Shown: in pieces, positions 20,690-32,218 of the stretch | Numbering within the stretch: position 1 is the first letter of the stretch | How the letters are laid out: each line of letters opens with the position of its first letter | NCBI GenBank assembly: GCA_001683735.1 | Contig: LUGG01000023.1 | Coordinates: forward strand, 124,001 to 188,000 | Direction of reading: 5' to 3' | DNA length: 64,000 nt | DNA from: Grifola frondosa | Taxonomy: Eukaryota > Basidiomycota > Agaricomycetes > Polyporales > Grifolaceae | Made by a program: the position numbers and the translations under genes | Notes under the pieces: model-generated | Seen by the model: the letters and a program-made list of their open reading frames with translations, nothing else | What the model was told of the DNA's origin: nothing | Databases searched by the model: none

Positions 20690-21034
20690 CTGAACTTAGT
20701 ACTCACGCCGCAATTCGGACAGTCTCCGTGCCTGCACCCGCAGCCGACGCCTGCGCCTCCGGTGACCTGCCGCACAAGTTGTCCGCGGAGAAAGCTCGAA
20801 TATTACATACATTTGGAAGATGTGCGAGAGGACATCAAGCGGATGAAGAAGTATGTCGAGGCTGTTCGTGTGGAGAAGAAAGGTCGAGAATTGCAGCACA
20901 AGCGTTTCTTCGTAAAGAGTGTTGCTCGCATCGCGCCGTTCCTGTGTGCTGATATCACCGACTAGTGGATAGCGGTCATAAGATTCGTCTTAAAGTGCTG
21001 GAGAAGGCGATGAAGGCGAACGTGGTACTCCTGT
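20690..21034 (+). pseudogene. Family copy G: fragment of the Cys/His family outside the repeat
   Basis: An open stretch ends exon 1 with 'EDVREDIKRMKKYVEAVR' and 'GRELQHKRFFVK', the conserved end of the family's first exon, followed by a GT donor. After an intron the sequence resumes with 'DSGHKIRLKVLEKAM' and stops at TAG about 21,034. The Cys/His part upstream is replaced by a Pro/Cys-rich stretch of doubtful reading frame ('CLHPQPTPAPPVTC'), and no family-type ATG is visible. Probably a partial copy that escaped from the array. Confidence 0.5.
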
Positions 21035-21304
21035 AGTCTCGAAACCAGATGGTATAAGAGAGCTGCGCTGGGGAGAAGTGGCTGCGCCACCGAGAGCCAC
21101 CGGAATAATCCGCGGGTCACTTCAGAGTTGGGATTAGAGAGCGAAAAACCCCAGCACAAGTCTCTGTATACCTACCAGTTGGTGCGTAGGGGCATTAGCG
21201 TTCCGAAGAAAGTAGATTCCTCCATTCTACCCGACCCAATAAATACTGCACATTATCAAAGCAGTAGGCTCTCGAGCAATATTACATATAGAATGATTTG
21301 CAGC

Positions 21305-23671
21305 TCAAGAACGTCGATATGGCTTCACCAGCAAGGGCATTTGGTTGCCCTTGTCCAGTTCGCTGCGCAGGAACGGGCGCTGCACGAGAGAGGTTTTCTT
21401 GGTGACCTCCTCCGGCGGGACGGCGAGCTCATACTCGAAGGCGCGCACGAGAGTGAACACCAGCGCTTTCATCCTGTGCACGTGCATGTTAGCGTCATTA
21501 GCCACGATTGCGAAGAATGTGGACGCACTCGACGAGGGAAAAGCGGTAGCCGATGCAAGAGCGTGGGCCGCCGAGGAAGCTCAGCAGGTGTCCCCACACG
21601 CCCGGGATGCTCGAGACAGTCTCAGGGATGGACTCCCAGCGCTCAGGCCTGGAGGAACAACGTGTTCAGACAGGGATGGTGGAGATAAAATCGACCCGTA
21701 CATACTTGAACTCAAAGGAGTCTTCACCCCACAGCTCCTTCATCCTGTTGATAGCCAGGATTGGGATGAAGATCAGGCTGCCCTCGCTGATTCTACAGAA
21801 GCCAGCGTGCGTGAGCCACGTGGTGATGCAAAGGCACCATACTCACCGTATGCAGTCCTGCGTCTCGCCGTTGCGGTCGACGAAGGGCTGGTTCAGCGGG
21901 ATCACATCATCCTTGGTGGCAACTCTGATGGTGGCGGGCACTGGGGCGTGCACGCGCAGGGTCTCGCGTATGACGGCGTCGAGGTATGGCAACGACATCA
22001 GCTCATCCATAGACGGGGTGTCGGTGGATATGGTGAAGAGCTCTTCGCGCAGCTTGCGCTGCACCTCTGGCGCCTGCGTGAGCGCGAACAAACACCATAC
22101 CGTAGCTGAGCTGGTTGTCTCGTGACCAGCTACGAGGAATCTGCGGGGAGTGGTGAAGTCATGAGCGGCATATGTTAAGATTGATCAATACTTACGTTGG
22201 AACCTCTGCAAGATACGATGAGGCCAAACACAGATATAGGCAGAATTGGACGAACGGGCCAAGACATCCTCATCCGAGAGCCGCTGGCTTTCTGGGATGT
22301 CGGTGGACATGTTCGCCTTGATCAGCAGTGTGAGCAGGTCGCGGCCTGCAGGTCCTTGCGCTCCACGACGCCGTCTGCCTTCTCTGCGGCCAGCTCTTTC
22401 ATCACAGCGGCCTTCTTCTCCTCAATGAGCTGTTTGCCTATCGTGCGCATGACTCTCTGAGCATCGTCCGTCCGCTGTGCTCGCTTGTTCGGCTGCGTGT
22501 GTATGCGATTGTCAGCGTTGAGCACAGAGCGAATACTGTGAATTGGGGACCCACCAGAATCCGCAGGATGGGGAGGAATGTTCGCAGGATGTTGTAGAAG
22601 GACATTTCCATGGACGAGTTGAAGATCTCCTGGAATGCCAGGGTGAGCTCGTTTGGCTTCTTGGTTACGTCCAGCGCGTCGAATGTGTAGTTGAATCCTA
22701 AGAATGCCATATCAAAGCATAACTTGGTCAGGATGTGTTCGCGCACTAACCTGCGAGCCCGATGACGTCCAGCGTCATTTTGCCGAGCCAGCTGAGGACT
22801 TCAATACGCGCCGGTTCGCCCTGCTTGTCGATTTCTGCTCTCCATACATCACGCAGCTGAACAAAGGATAAGTCGCAGAGCAGAACTCCTTGGGCTGCAC
22901 TTGCCTGAATCGCCTTCTCGACGAAAATTTCGGTGAGCTCTCGAATCTGCGCTGGTCCAAAAGCCGGGTTCTAAGTGGCAATCAGAGTCAAGACCAGCAC
23001 GAGAATTTTCGAAAATAGACACACCATAATTCTCCTCTTAGCGGATGAGAAACATCAATTACGCAACAGTCTACTTTGTGAACAGTGAGCAGCGCACCTG
23101 TTGTCTGTGCTGCTCGCCTAGATGCCAGGTTACTATCTACGCAACGCTGAAGAGATAACATCACGTACCTTCAATGAAGAGAATACCTGTTATCGGTCAT
23201 TCAGCTTGAGTAGGCATAACAGTGATGGCCAAAGATGTACTGACCCTTGCCAAGAATTCTGGCCAGGTTACCCCGTGCGTGCTCGGGCTTCTGATATTCA
23301 TTTGAATGGGTAAGGATATGGTTCAGAGCCCTTGTATCCATCGTGCACAAAGTATCCATCTATTCAATGTGTCAATCACCACAACAAGTTCACGAGGCAA
23401 CTTGAAGAACGCGGACATTGCCAAATCCTCGATATATGATGTTGGGACCGTACTGCTTTACCCACTCTTCATGGAGGACTGAGCTCTCGTCATTCCATAT
23501 CTCCTTTAGGTTACCGAATAACCAGCTAGGGCTAGGAGGACCAGGAAGATTTCGGAGAGAAGTCCTATAGGGTCGCAGCAGAGTGGAGTAGATCTTCCAC
23601 AACGCGAAAGCGAAAGATAAACCCGCCACTATGAGAGACAGTACGAACGTGTACTGAGAGTTGATCGCCAT
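21305..23671 (-). CDS. Cytochrome P450 monooxygenase
   Basis: A membrane-bound, heme-thiolate monooxygenase. The start at 23671 gives '[19 protein letters not shown]', an N-terminal membrane anchor, then the Pro-rich hinge '[17 protein letters not shown]'. Short exons follow: '[19 protein letters not shown]', 'GEQHRQQ', '[12 protein letters not shown]', '[17 protein letters not shown]'. The I-helix reads '[19 protein letters not shown]' (about 22,130-22,075), the ExxR motif is 'ETLR', and the heme loop '[10 protein letters not shown]' has the axial Cys (about 21,575-21,545). The C-terminus '...[11 protein letters not shown]' stops at 21305. All catalytic motifs are present and exons join in frame where checked, so it looks functional. 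One intron (donor GC at 22,904) is GC-AG. Substrate unknown; family number not assigned. Confidence 0.88.
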
Positions 23672-25500
23672 TCTGCTCAGAGGCTCCAGATGTTCCAAAG
23701 GAAGGAGGCGGAAGAAAGGCAAAGAATCGCGATGTGATGATGGTTGGGGACAAAGTACGGGTTGATGATGCTAAATATGTGTGTGCGCCAACCAACGATG
23801 CGATACGTGTGCGCCGGCAATGGCATTCAGGGGCAGACAGATTCGTGATCCACCCAACACACAGTAGTCTGCGAAAAAAATGCCGCTCAACGCCTAAGCA
23901 ATTGCACCCCAGAGAGCAGAGTTGAGGTAAAGAGCGCAGTAGCAGATAGAGCTACAACAATCGACTGCGTCGGCAAACGTTACGAAACTCGGCGGCAAGA
24001 GACAGCATGAGAACAATTTCGTGATCGTCCACTATGCATTGCCACCGATAGCATTAAATCGAAAGTCGTCAAGATTAGTCCTCGCTGGAGAAAAACTTGG
24101 GAATGGGAAACTCAGCCGATCGAGACAATGGCATAGCCCTGACAACAGTGCGTCAGCGATCCCTCGTCTATTGCTACTCCGTCAAGAATGTTATCATTGG
24201 GCACACCTATAGACGCCTCTAACAAGAAATACGTCGGAGGTGAGCGCTGATTCATCTTCACGTTCGCCGACGGGGACGGATATTGCACTGGGAACAGTAA
24301 TCTGCAGAGAAAGTTTATCAGCCGCATTAGCCGAATGGGCTGCGCTGAACCCACTGGAGTAAAGCACTCATTGCGTGAGTTGTGACGAACTGCCCATTCA
24401 GCTACCGTTCTTTCCCTACATTCGCTCTAAACGTCCTATATGCGTGCGATATCCTACCTCCTCCCACTTCTTCGACTGCAATCCCATCTCGCTGAGCTGA
24501 GATGACGACTTCAGCATTCCCTTACATATTTGATGAGAACCTCTGCTACGTGGTCAATGTTCCGCGAAACCGAACCCAACGAGATGCCGCACGGGGTACT
24601 AAAGCAGGACTATCCCCGTGCTGGGAGCCGAACAATGGTAGCCGCCCAGGCCGAGGGCACACGGTGTAGCAGGTGGAGTGCCGAACGATAAGCGGGTCGT
24701 GTTTGCTGCGGTTTCTCGTGAAAGACTGCAGGGGTAGTATGCAAGGTGGGGACAAATCAGGCGATCTCCATGTAAGAGCTAGTAGCATAATTGGAGAACC
24801 GGGTCCACTGCCAATGGGCTTATAGTCGCTGGAGAAAAGGTGGTTTTCAAGGTGAAATGCCGCGGGCGGATATCAGAAGGATTGCTTCGTTGCGGCGAAC
24901 GAAAGATAAGTCGCTCTTTGCATTCGTGGACAAAATCAGCTGGTCATAGCTTCCAACCCCAAACGTCTTGCGATGCAATACTAGTTCTGCTGTGTGGCGC
25001 CTGTGATCGCTGATCAGTAAGCCAAAGTTGTGGTGACATACTAATAATGCCAACCTAGGTTATCCTTCGACATTTCGGGTTTTGGTATCCAGTGAGTACA
25101 GCAAAGGCGAAGTCTGTAGAGACTGGATAAAGTTCCAGACGGTCCTGGGAATTGGTGACCTAGCTGACCTCATCAGCCACACTATGAACACATTCCCAAG
25201 CACACATGCAGTCCTCCACTACTGCACATCCGAAAGACCATAGAAAACTGTCTCTTCGCGAGCGATGCGACATCGTTAATCGACAAAGCGAGCCTGAGTA
25301 CGTCCTCTCTGCAGAAAAATTACAGCCGGACCCGACAGCGTTGCCAAGGCGTTGACTACTAAGCGTCGGGACGTCTCCATTATCGTTGTGGGCGGCGCAG
25401 TCAACATCCTCTTCTTGCATTCGCGCGCGTCAACATCTGACGTTGACTTCTACCACACAAAGTTGAAGACGGAGAAGCGATGGAGGAGGGTGAAAAGATG
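23672..25500. other. 1.8 kb without a recognisable gene
   Basis: Short open frames occur on both strands, but none shows a splice-consistent model, family motif or biased composition. It includes the P450 promoter side. Nothing further seen. Confidence 0.5.
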
Positions 25501-26109
25501 TTAGATGAAATGGATGTGAGGCATCCGGATAATGATATTCACTTCTCGAAACTCCTCGCTGACATCTTCATCGTCTTCTACCGGGGTCTTTCCACAAGAG
25601 TTCGGTATGAAGGTTCGCTCTTGCAATGCAGGCACGTGCAGCGCCCATTCTGGTGGCTGTTCGTACACTTTCGGTCTGGCCTGCAGCTCCTCGAAATCCT
25701 GTATAATCGCAGGCGCGTCTCGCGGAAGCCCCAAGCCAATCCGCCGGTTGAATGAGTCGCACATGAGCTTTGTGAGCACCGCCAGTATAGTGTACCTCAC
25801 AAGGTCGATGTCAGCTGGGTCAGGAAGAGCGGAGACAGACCAGTTGGGGTGCACGGTGCAGAAGTACTCCAGCTCATTCCGGAGCTGTACGTTCCAGTCG
25901 AGCACCAAGAATTCGTAGAGGCGGTAAAAGGATGCAGATGGTGCATCTGGCTGGGAACTTCTGAACAGACGAGATATAAAAGAGGGTGGGTTGCGGGAGA
26001 TGCGCCAACGGTGCGCGAGAGAAATTGGGTAGCGGCTACGAAATTTGTCGCGGTCTGCTAGAAGTTCATGTATGGGAGGTGGTAGGGGCTCGACAACATT
26101 TGGAGGCAT
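25501..26109 (-). CDS. Conserved hypothetical protein of basidiomycete type (202 aa)
   Basis: A single open frame from ATG 26109, beginning 'MPPNVVEPLPPPIHELLAD' and continuing 'YPISLAHRWRISRNPPSFI', 'FYRLYEFLVLDWNVQLRNE', 'HPNWSVSALPDPADIDLV' and 'APAIIQDFEELQARP'. The rich Trp/Pro/aromatic content and even composition indicate a true protein. I believe related unnamed proteins occur in other basidiomycetes, but I know no assigned domain or function. No signal peptide or transmembrane helix is visible. The C-terminus is acidic ('VEDDEDVSEEFREVNI'). Confidence 0.68.
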   Translation of the reverse strand: MPPNVVEPLPPPIHELLADRDKFRSRYPISLAHRWRISRNPPSFISRLFRSSQPDAPSASFYRLYEFLVLDWNVQLRNELEYFCTVHPNWSVSALPDPADIDLVRYTILAVLTKLMCDSFNRRIGLGLPRDAPAIIQDFEELQARPKVYEQPPEWALHVPALQERTFIPNSCGKTPVEDDEDVSEEFREVNIIIRMPHIHFI

Positions 26110-26544
26110 GCTTCTTCGTTGTGTACAGTTTCTTTTGCCACGCGAGATTCTGCCCGTTGTAAGGACCGTGCGAATCTTATGAGGTTATCAAAACTTATTC
26201 AATACGTTCTTCTTTACAACTGTATATCCCATCTTAATCTACGAGGTGAGTCTGGGCATGGATTTCGATGTAACTGACCAAGTCAAGGCTCTCCCGGTCG
26301 TGACGGCAAAACCTTTCCCGCTGCCCGCTATCTCAACCGCCATAAGAAGGATTGCAATGTCCTCAAGGCGGCCACAGCACATACATATTCGCTCGTGTAA
26401 CAATATTACGACGTCGCCGCCAAGGGCAAGTGGACAGATTATACAGTACCGGTCAACGTTAGTTGACCATTACAATGATAATGCTCATAAATCGGAGTAC
26501 ACTGCAGCCATAGAGCGTACCAATTGTATCTACCTCAGTAGTAC

Positions 26545-27206
26545 TAGGGCTCGGAGCGTACCGTTTACGCAGACGGTCCGTACAAATACGGCCGTATCGG
26601 CATACGCCGTCACCCGTTCCGTTTGAAGTGCGCATTCGCTGCGTAACCGTCTGAGTACGCAACGGAGTTATATGCGTATTACGGCGTGAAATGTATGAGT
26701 GTAGTAGAAAATAATTTGTATGATTTCAGAGGGCACCCCTTGCACGAACTTATCCGACATCTCGAGTTGATCTTGACTCTTGAGTGATTATCAAACAACA
26801 TCTAAGACGGACATTTACACTTCCGAGAGCTAGAATATGTCAAATAATTTGCATGTGGCTTGTATTACATGCTAGTCTACATTAAAACATTGTCTCAAGA
26901 CACACAGTCGGACTAAGAGTCAGTGATGAAGTAACTGACCTAAGTGATAATATGACGCGGCTTGACACAGCACACAAACTATCACAACCCATTGAAGACA
27001 ATAATCCCGATATTCCAGCAAGAATCAATCAGTGTCAAATGTGCGTATATACGGAGTGTAGAACATGCAAGGTACGGATATGATACGGGCAAAGTCTTAA
27101 CCGTATCGCACAATCAACGGGAAAATGCCGTACCCTGTACGGGCCGGGACGGCTCTGATATACGGCGTACTGTATGGCCGTTCTTACGGTACGGCTCCGA
27201 GCCCTA
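26545..27206. mobile_element. Non-autonomous DNA transposon (hAT-like MITE), 662 bp
   Basis: The ends are inverted: left TAGGGCTCGGAGCGTACCG, right the complement of CGGTACGGCTCCGAGCCCTA (one extra base inside). The flanks show an 8 bp target duplication, CTCAGTAC, immediately right of the element (27,207-27,214). On the left it appears as CTCAGTAGTAC (26,534-26,544), the same 8 bp with GTA repeated. Inside, both ends are crowded with short TACGG/CCGTA motifs in both orientations. No coding capacity. The 8 bp duplication and the TAGGG-type ends suggest hAT-family mobilisation. Confidence 0.75.
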
Positions 27207-27377
27207 CTCAGTACCAGCAAACCAGGTTCCCACTGCTCACAACCACGAGGACAACTTTCCAATCCAATATGACTGACAGTCCCCATGTAAGTACTGAACA
27301 CAAATCTGTGAGCATAGTGTTGACGATTCGGGCAGTGTGACGCCCTCGTCGAAGGCGTGCCGCGTGTCACTTTATCA

Positions 27378-28257
27378 AAGGACCCCTGATAATTGGAGGG
27401 TAGGGGTGATGGAAATTCGGACAAATTTTGGGATTTTGGGACCCCCATGCCTGATTTAATCCGGACAATACGGCCTTCGGCGCGCGGAAGGCCAGATTTT
27501 TTATCCGGACAGCGCATCCCTTGACCGAGCAGGCCTGATGTCCGGACATCGATTATGGTTGCATAATTTACTCTAATAAGTAAATTTGCACCAATTAACT
27601 ATATATTACGAAAGAAATGCGCTTATATCAACATCACTCTATCGTCGCGAAGCGATAAATAATTAAGCAGTACCTGAATGTCATATAGTTCTCAGTTTTA
27701 TGTATAATTTATGATTATTGTTAGATCTATTCAATTTGTATCTAATCAGTGGAATAACATTCTTTCGGCCGTTCGATATCTATCTCAAGATGCATGTATA
27801 TCTCGCCTCACGAACGGTGTTACGGCTCTCATGGAGGGATGTCCAGCCTCGTCAGTCGCGCGCATGCTAGTTGCGTGCACCAAGTTGAAGCAAACTCCCG
27901 CTTAGCTGGGTGGGCGCTAGGCGCCGGCGTCGCGAGCTCAGCGGGGAGTCGAGGAGCCTTGAGGACAGAGAGGTAGGAGGTGTATTTTCAGAGCACATTC
28001 GATGTAAATTAGAAATTTCGAGTGCCTGTTTGTCGTGTCCAGCCAAAAATCACGCTCGGAGACGCCTGATGGGACAATCCGGACAAAATATTGGCTCCGT
28101 AGGGCCTGATGGGCAATCCGGACATGTTCGCCGCGAAGCGGCGAGCCCTGATTTAATCCGGACGATTCAGGCCAAAATTGGCCATTTTTATCCGGACATT
28201 TTTGCGAAAATTCCTTTCCAAAAAATCAGCCCTATTCTACCATTATCAGGGGTCCTT
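27378..28257. mobile_element. Non-autonomous DNA transposon with hairpin-bearing subterminal repeats, 880 bp
   Basis: Terminal inverted repeat AAGGACCCCTGATAAT at 27,378 and its complement ending at 28,257; similarity continues imperfectly for about 20 more bases. The flanks carry TTATCA on both sides (27,372-27,377 and 28,258-28,263), a likely 6 bp target duplication. Near both ends a motif CCTGAT(TTA)ATCCGGACA recurs, always in the plus orientation. Between these motifs sit perfect or near-perfect palindromes (GGCCTTC...GAAGGCC, CGCCGCGAAGCGGCG, GGCCAAAATTGGCC). No open frame worth calling a transposase. Superfamily not assigned. Confidence 0.7.
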
Positions 28258-28689
28258 TTATCAAGGGATTCTCACATCCGAAGAGTCCCGCGGCGCACAC
28301 ATGTCGACCGCGTTGTGCGTCCGACTTGGAAGGCCAAGGACTGTTTCGGAGGCTTTAGATATCGCTCCGTCGACGAACTCCCACCCGAGCCAACCCCACA
28401 GACCACGCGCCGCGGTCATGGTGACTACAGAGCCTTCATCTCCCTCGCTCAATGATTGCGAAAGACTAATCCGAACAATGGTACCGTATCAGTGATATAG
28501 TCTTACGATAGGATGGGAGACGGAATAACACATCTAGCTATAGGAGAAGCAATGCCATGCACTTATGAAACATGTTTTCAGTAATCCGCTAGGTACAGGG
28601 ATCCTACTGTACATCCAACAACATCACTATGCACGTAGAGCTCATCAGAATGGGAATTGTTTATACATAATTCTCGCAACAACCATGGG
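28258..28689. other. Spacer before O-methyltransferase 2
   Basis: No gene seen. The stretch 28,300-28,500 holds an unremarkable open frame without family features. Confidence 0.45.
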
Positions 28690-30577
28690 CTAATCAGCTA
28701 CACGACACTCAATCACGCTTAGCACAGCTCTCAATGGGAAGACCCCAGATATCTTCAAATGAGATGCCTCAATGAGATCTCTCCATTGCGCCTGCGACAT
28801 AAAGCATAAATATGAAAACAGCACTCCGGCGATAAGCTAGCACGCACCAAAGTTCTTTCCTGCGCATTCAAGATGCTCATAATGTAAAGCGCAAGTACTT
28901 TCTGCGTGCGACTAGCTGCACCGAAATCGCTGGGGATATAGCTTGGGGGGTCAAAGGCTGATAGCGTTCTGCACGAGCGAGGTCGTCCAATGTGATCGAG
29001 TCAGCAGCCTTCTCATCAGTGTCCGCGGAAGGCGTCGGCACAATATTCTCCACTATCAGGATTCTAGACTTCCGTCATAAAGTACATTAAGATCAGCGCG
29101 AACAACGTTCCATCGATGGACAATACCTTGGGGCCTGCCGCCTGAGCGACATGTGTAAGTATTTGGATCTGAAGCAAGTTAGTTTCGATGAGGGAAATCA
29201 TCGTGAAGCATCTATTTACCACTTCATCTGCCGGCCAGTCGTGCCTTCATGAGAATTCAGTCTAAAGGTATATACGATACCAGGCGAATAGAAGGGACTT
29301 ACAGGACATGGCGGAAAAGGAAGCTATAGTCATCTCCACGATGTGGCATATGAGAAAAGAAGTCATGCGCCTCCACAGCAATACGCCCACTTTCCAGCGC
29401 GCCGGGTACAAGAGTCTCCACGTTGGTAGCTGCCCGCTCAATAACGCCTTCTAGGTCTTGGATGATAAACTTATTCGAAGGACATCTGAAGCCTGCGTCA
29501 GCGGAAGATCGTTTGTAGCGTTCTAGACACCTACATTCCCGCTAAAGCTACAGAGAATAGACCTAGACCTCCGCCACAGTCAACGATTGTCTCCCCATCA
29601 GGCAGCGAGTTCCAAGGATAATCTGAAAGGACTCCCTGAGAGTGGCATTCACCCAACGACTACAGAAATAAAGGCGGTCAGATAAGCATCAAAGCAAGTA
29701 CGAAAACGGAGAATTACTTGTACGGCACTTGCAAAGGATGCCCTGTCTGCCGGGCGTTCGTCTAACCATTTCCAATATCCTAGGTTTGTGGTCTTCGCCA
29801 GCTGAAACGCAGTCTCGACCGGGGACTGCGAGTGCCTCCAACGCGGATCGGTGACCCAATCATGTAACGATGGGGCGACAATAGCTTGCCTGGGGTATCT
29901 GCGAAGGGCTGATTTATCTCTAAATTGGTATATGTGGCATGGTACTTACTCGACCCAGGCTCTGCTATGTTTTCCGCTGACGAGATCCAACGCAGGGCGG
30001 TTAAGTGCGAATACCGACTCTGTAATCTCCCTGACCCACCCATCCACGGATAGGTACCGGAGGATGGTAGTCAGTTTTCGCGGGTCCAAGTCCAGACGCT
30101 GCCCAAGTTCTTTGGTGTGAATGCCTGCCGAAACATCCGGAAGGCTCGCCATACAATCAACCACTCCAGCCCTAGTGAAAACTTCCATGCATGCCGTGTC
30201 GTGTTCTGCAAAGGATTGTTCGAGTGCCTTCTCGAACGGGAGTTGGAGAAGATTTTTGAGCTGTCCCTATGTATTGAAAATGACGTCCAGTCCTAAGAAA
30301 TAATGCGAATAGATGCATTACTGACTACGCATGCTGCAGTTGGCATTAGAACAGAGTCAGGATCGAGATTAAAAAATTCTGACGGACCGATCGCGAGACG
30401 GCGAGCCTCAAACAGACGCGGGCTAGGCAGAAATAATAGATCATCTAGTGCATGCGGTTTGACAGCCTGAGACGAGAGGGGAGGAAGAGCGGCGATAGCC
30501 AATTCTTCTCGAATGGCGTCGATTGAGGCATTCAAATGATTTTGCAAAAGATCGAGTTCGCTCCGTTCGGGCACCAT
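28690..30577 (-). CDS. O-methyltransferase 2 (COMT type), intact
   Basis: SAM-dependent O-methyltransferase of the Methyltransf_2 (COMT-like) kind. It transfers a methyl group to a hydroxyl of a small molecule; substrate unknown. Start at 30577 ('MVPERSELDLLQNHLNASI'). Exon 1 runs unbroken through 'SPRLFEARRLAIG' and 'DPDS' to about 30,328. Later exons: 30266-29950 ('GQLKNLLQLPFEKALEQSF', winged helix 'LDLDPRKLTTILRYLSVDG'), 29898-29718, 29659-29535 with SAM motif 'IVDCGGGLGLFSVALAG', then 'HDFFSHMPHRGDDYSFLFRH', 'DWPADEVV' (the HDW catalytic-His region, split by an intron) and 'YIPSDFGAASRTQKVLALY'. It ends 'LSVIECRVAD' at 28690. It is the only one of the four copies without an early frame problem. 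Confidence 0.85.
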
Positions 30578-31476
30578 AGCTTTGACTGTGCGCGATTCAA
30601 GGGGAATCTATGGGTTTCTGAAGTAGCACAATTGGAGGTTCCTGGACAAACATGACAGTATTTCAGTCAGTGAATAGTGTTATATCGGTGATCACTGAGG
30701 CGCATGAAGCAAAACCGCGTACTGCAAGGTAACAAAGATGGCTTACGTTGTACGATTGTACGAGGGGAAGGGGAAAGTAAGGGGGAGCGTCTGGAGAGAA
30801 AATGTCGAGACTATATATATGGCTCTTGATGTCGATTCGTCATCAACCAATTGTCAGGTGGAGTGAGAGATAAGACCTTTCAGTCAAGTGTTCAGTTTAG
30901 CTGTGCGGTAAACGCATCAGCGCACGAAAGTCGCTTGCTAGAAGAGTAGTAAATACGACATATGTGCTTCTCGACTTGTAGCTGAGAAATAGATGCGAAC
31001 GAACTTCCATCTGTACCCAACTAGTCGACTGAACTGCAACTTCTACACACGAAGAAAGCTATCCTAAAAAAAACTTCAAAGAGAAATCATAAGACTTGTT
31101 CTCAAGAGGACAGCTTTGGCGTAAGCTCTGCAAAACATCGCCTCATGGATAAGAGACTCGTAGCTGAGAGTGGCAAATAAGAGCAGGAAAGGTAAGCCGT
31201 TGAGAGTAGAGTTAGGCAGGATTTCACGCTCACCCTTCAACCGGAACGTTGTACGTAACAAGAAGTACAAGGCAGAGCGCTACCATAATGCGACTCGCAT
31301 CAAGTCACAGGGAAGTTATATACGTGTCAGCTAGCCCCTCAGATGTCAGATGTCAATTATAATTTGAAGATGCCGGGAAATTCATCTGCCAACAGTGGAG
31401 AAAAGCAGGCTGGGACCTCTCAAATTGGCATTGTTTTCACCTGCTTTAAGAATGTTTCTTGTTCCGCATATCTAGT
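30578..31476. other. Upstream region of O-methyltransferase 2, left flank of the KDZ insertion
   Basis: No gene. The distal part (about 31,380-31,480) resembles 43,210-43,325, the equivalent place between copies 3 and 4, which serves as an unoccupied reference for the transposon insertion site. Confidence 0.5.
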
Positions 31477-31483
31477 TCCCCCG
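31477..31483 (+). repeat. Left target-site duplication of KDZ element
   Basis: TCCCCCG directly before the terminal repeat; the same seven bases follow the right end at 40,216-40,222. Confidence 0.75.
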
Positions 31484-32100
31484 CACCTGATCGTCCCACG
31501 GACAAAGGCTAGTTAGGCGCATCAGTCCGATAGGACTGACGCGTCTAATTAGCATTGGCGCACGCCATTTCTCTTGCCCGTGGAGAAATGGCCCGAGATT
31601 TCTTGAGGCGCCTGGGCAAGTTCCTATCAATTTTCGGCTCTCGGTGTACTCAGTCTGTACCTCTCAATCTAAAGTGTTAATCTCCCGCGTTTCCTAATCG
31701 GACACATCTCCAGCGTTCTCAAATGAACTTAGATTTGTATTTAATTTTCGGACAGATTTTCATCGCGCGCTTCCTATTATTGTGGTAAGCCGATCTGAAA
31801 AAACTCGCTTTGTTGATCCCCCCTCAACATCTTACATCATGACATATATTCTTCATTTTCCGAGTTATCTATTCTATACTCTACTGTCAGTCTGCTTACA
31901 TGTCCCTTTCCGGATATATGAATGCACGGACCAGTCGCGCACGTTTCCCCAACGAAAAGCTAGCCTTCTCACGCGCACGGACCCACAGCATCCGGATCTA
32001 TGTCCGAGCATCCGGTATCTGTCAGTGCCCCACATCAGCGCCCGATCTCATTCTCACGCGCTTCCAAAAAGGGTATCATGTTCGAATTTCAGCGCCTTTC
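31484..32100 (+). repeat. Left terminal inverted repeat of the KDZ element
   Basis: The outer 120 bases contain two hairpins: an imperfect palindrome at about 31,513-31,549 (arms around TCAGTCC/GGACTGA) and GCCATTTCTC...GAGAAATGGC at about 31,565-31,593. The open frame inside is mirrored in the right repeat and is not treated as a gene. Confidence 0.88.
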
Positions 32101-32218
32101 ATTTTGCTATCTAAGTCCGACTGCCAGCCCGTTGTCACCCTCGTTCGTTTCCCCACATTCTACCTCCCACTGTCTTTATCTTTGACCTCCCTCCCATTCC
32201 ACTACCTCCGGGGCTGTG

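Noticed and set aside
31782..32190. Open frame found at both ends of the KDZ element
   Set aside because: It lies wholly inside the terminal inverted repeat and is mirrored at 39,735-39,917, so it reflects repeat identity, not a gene.
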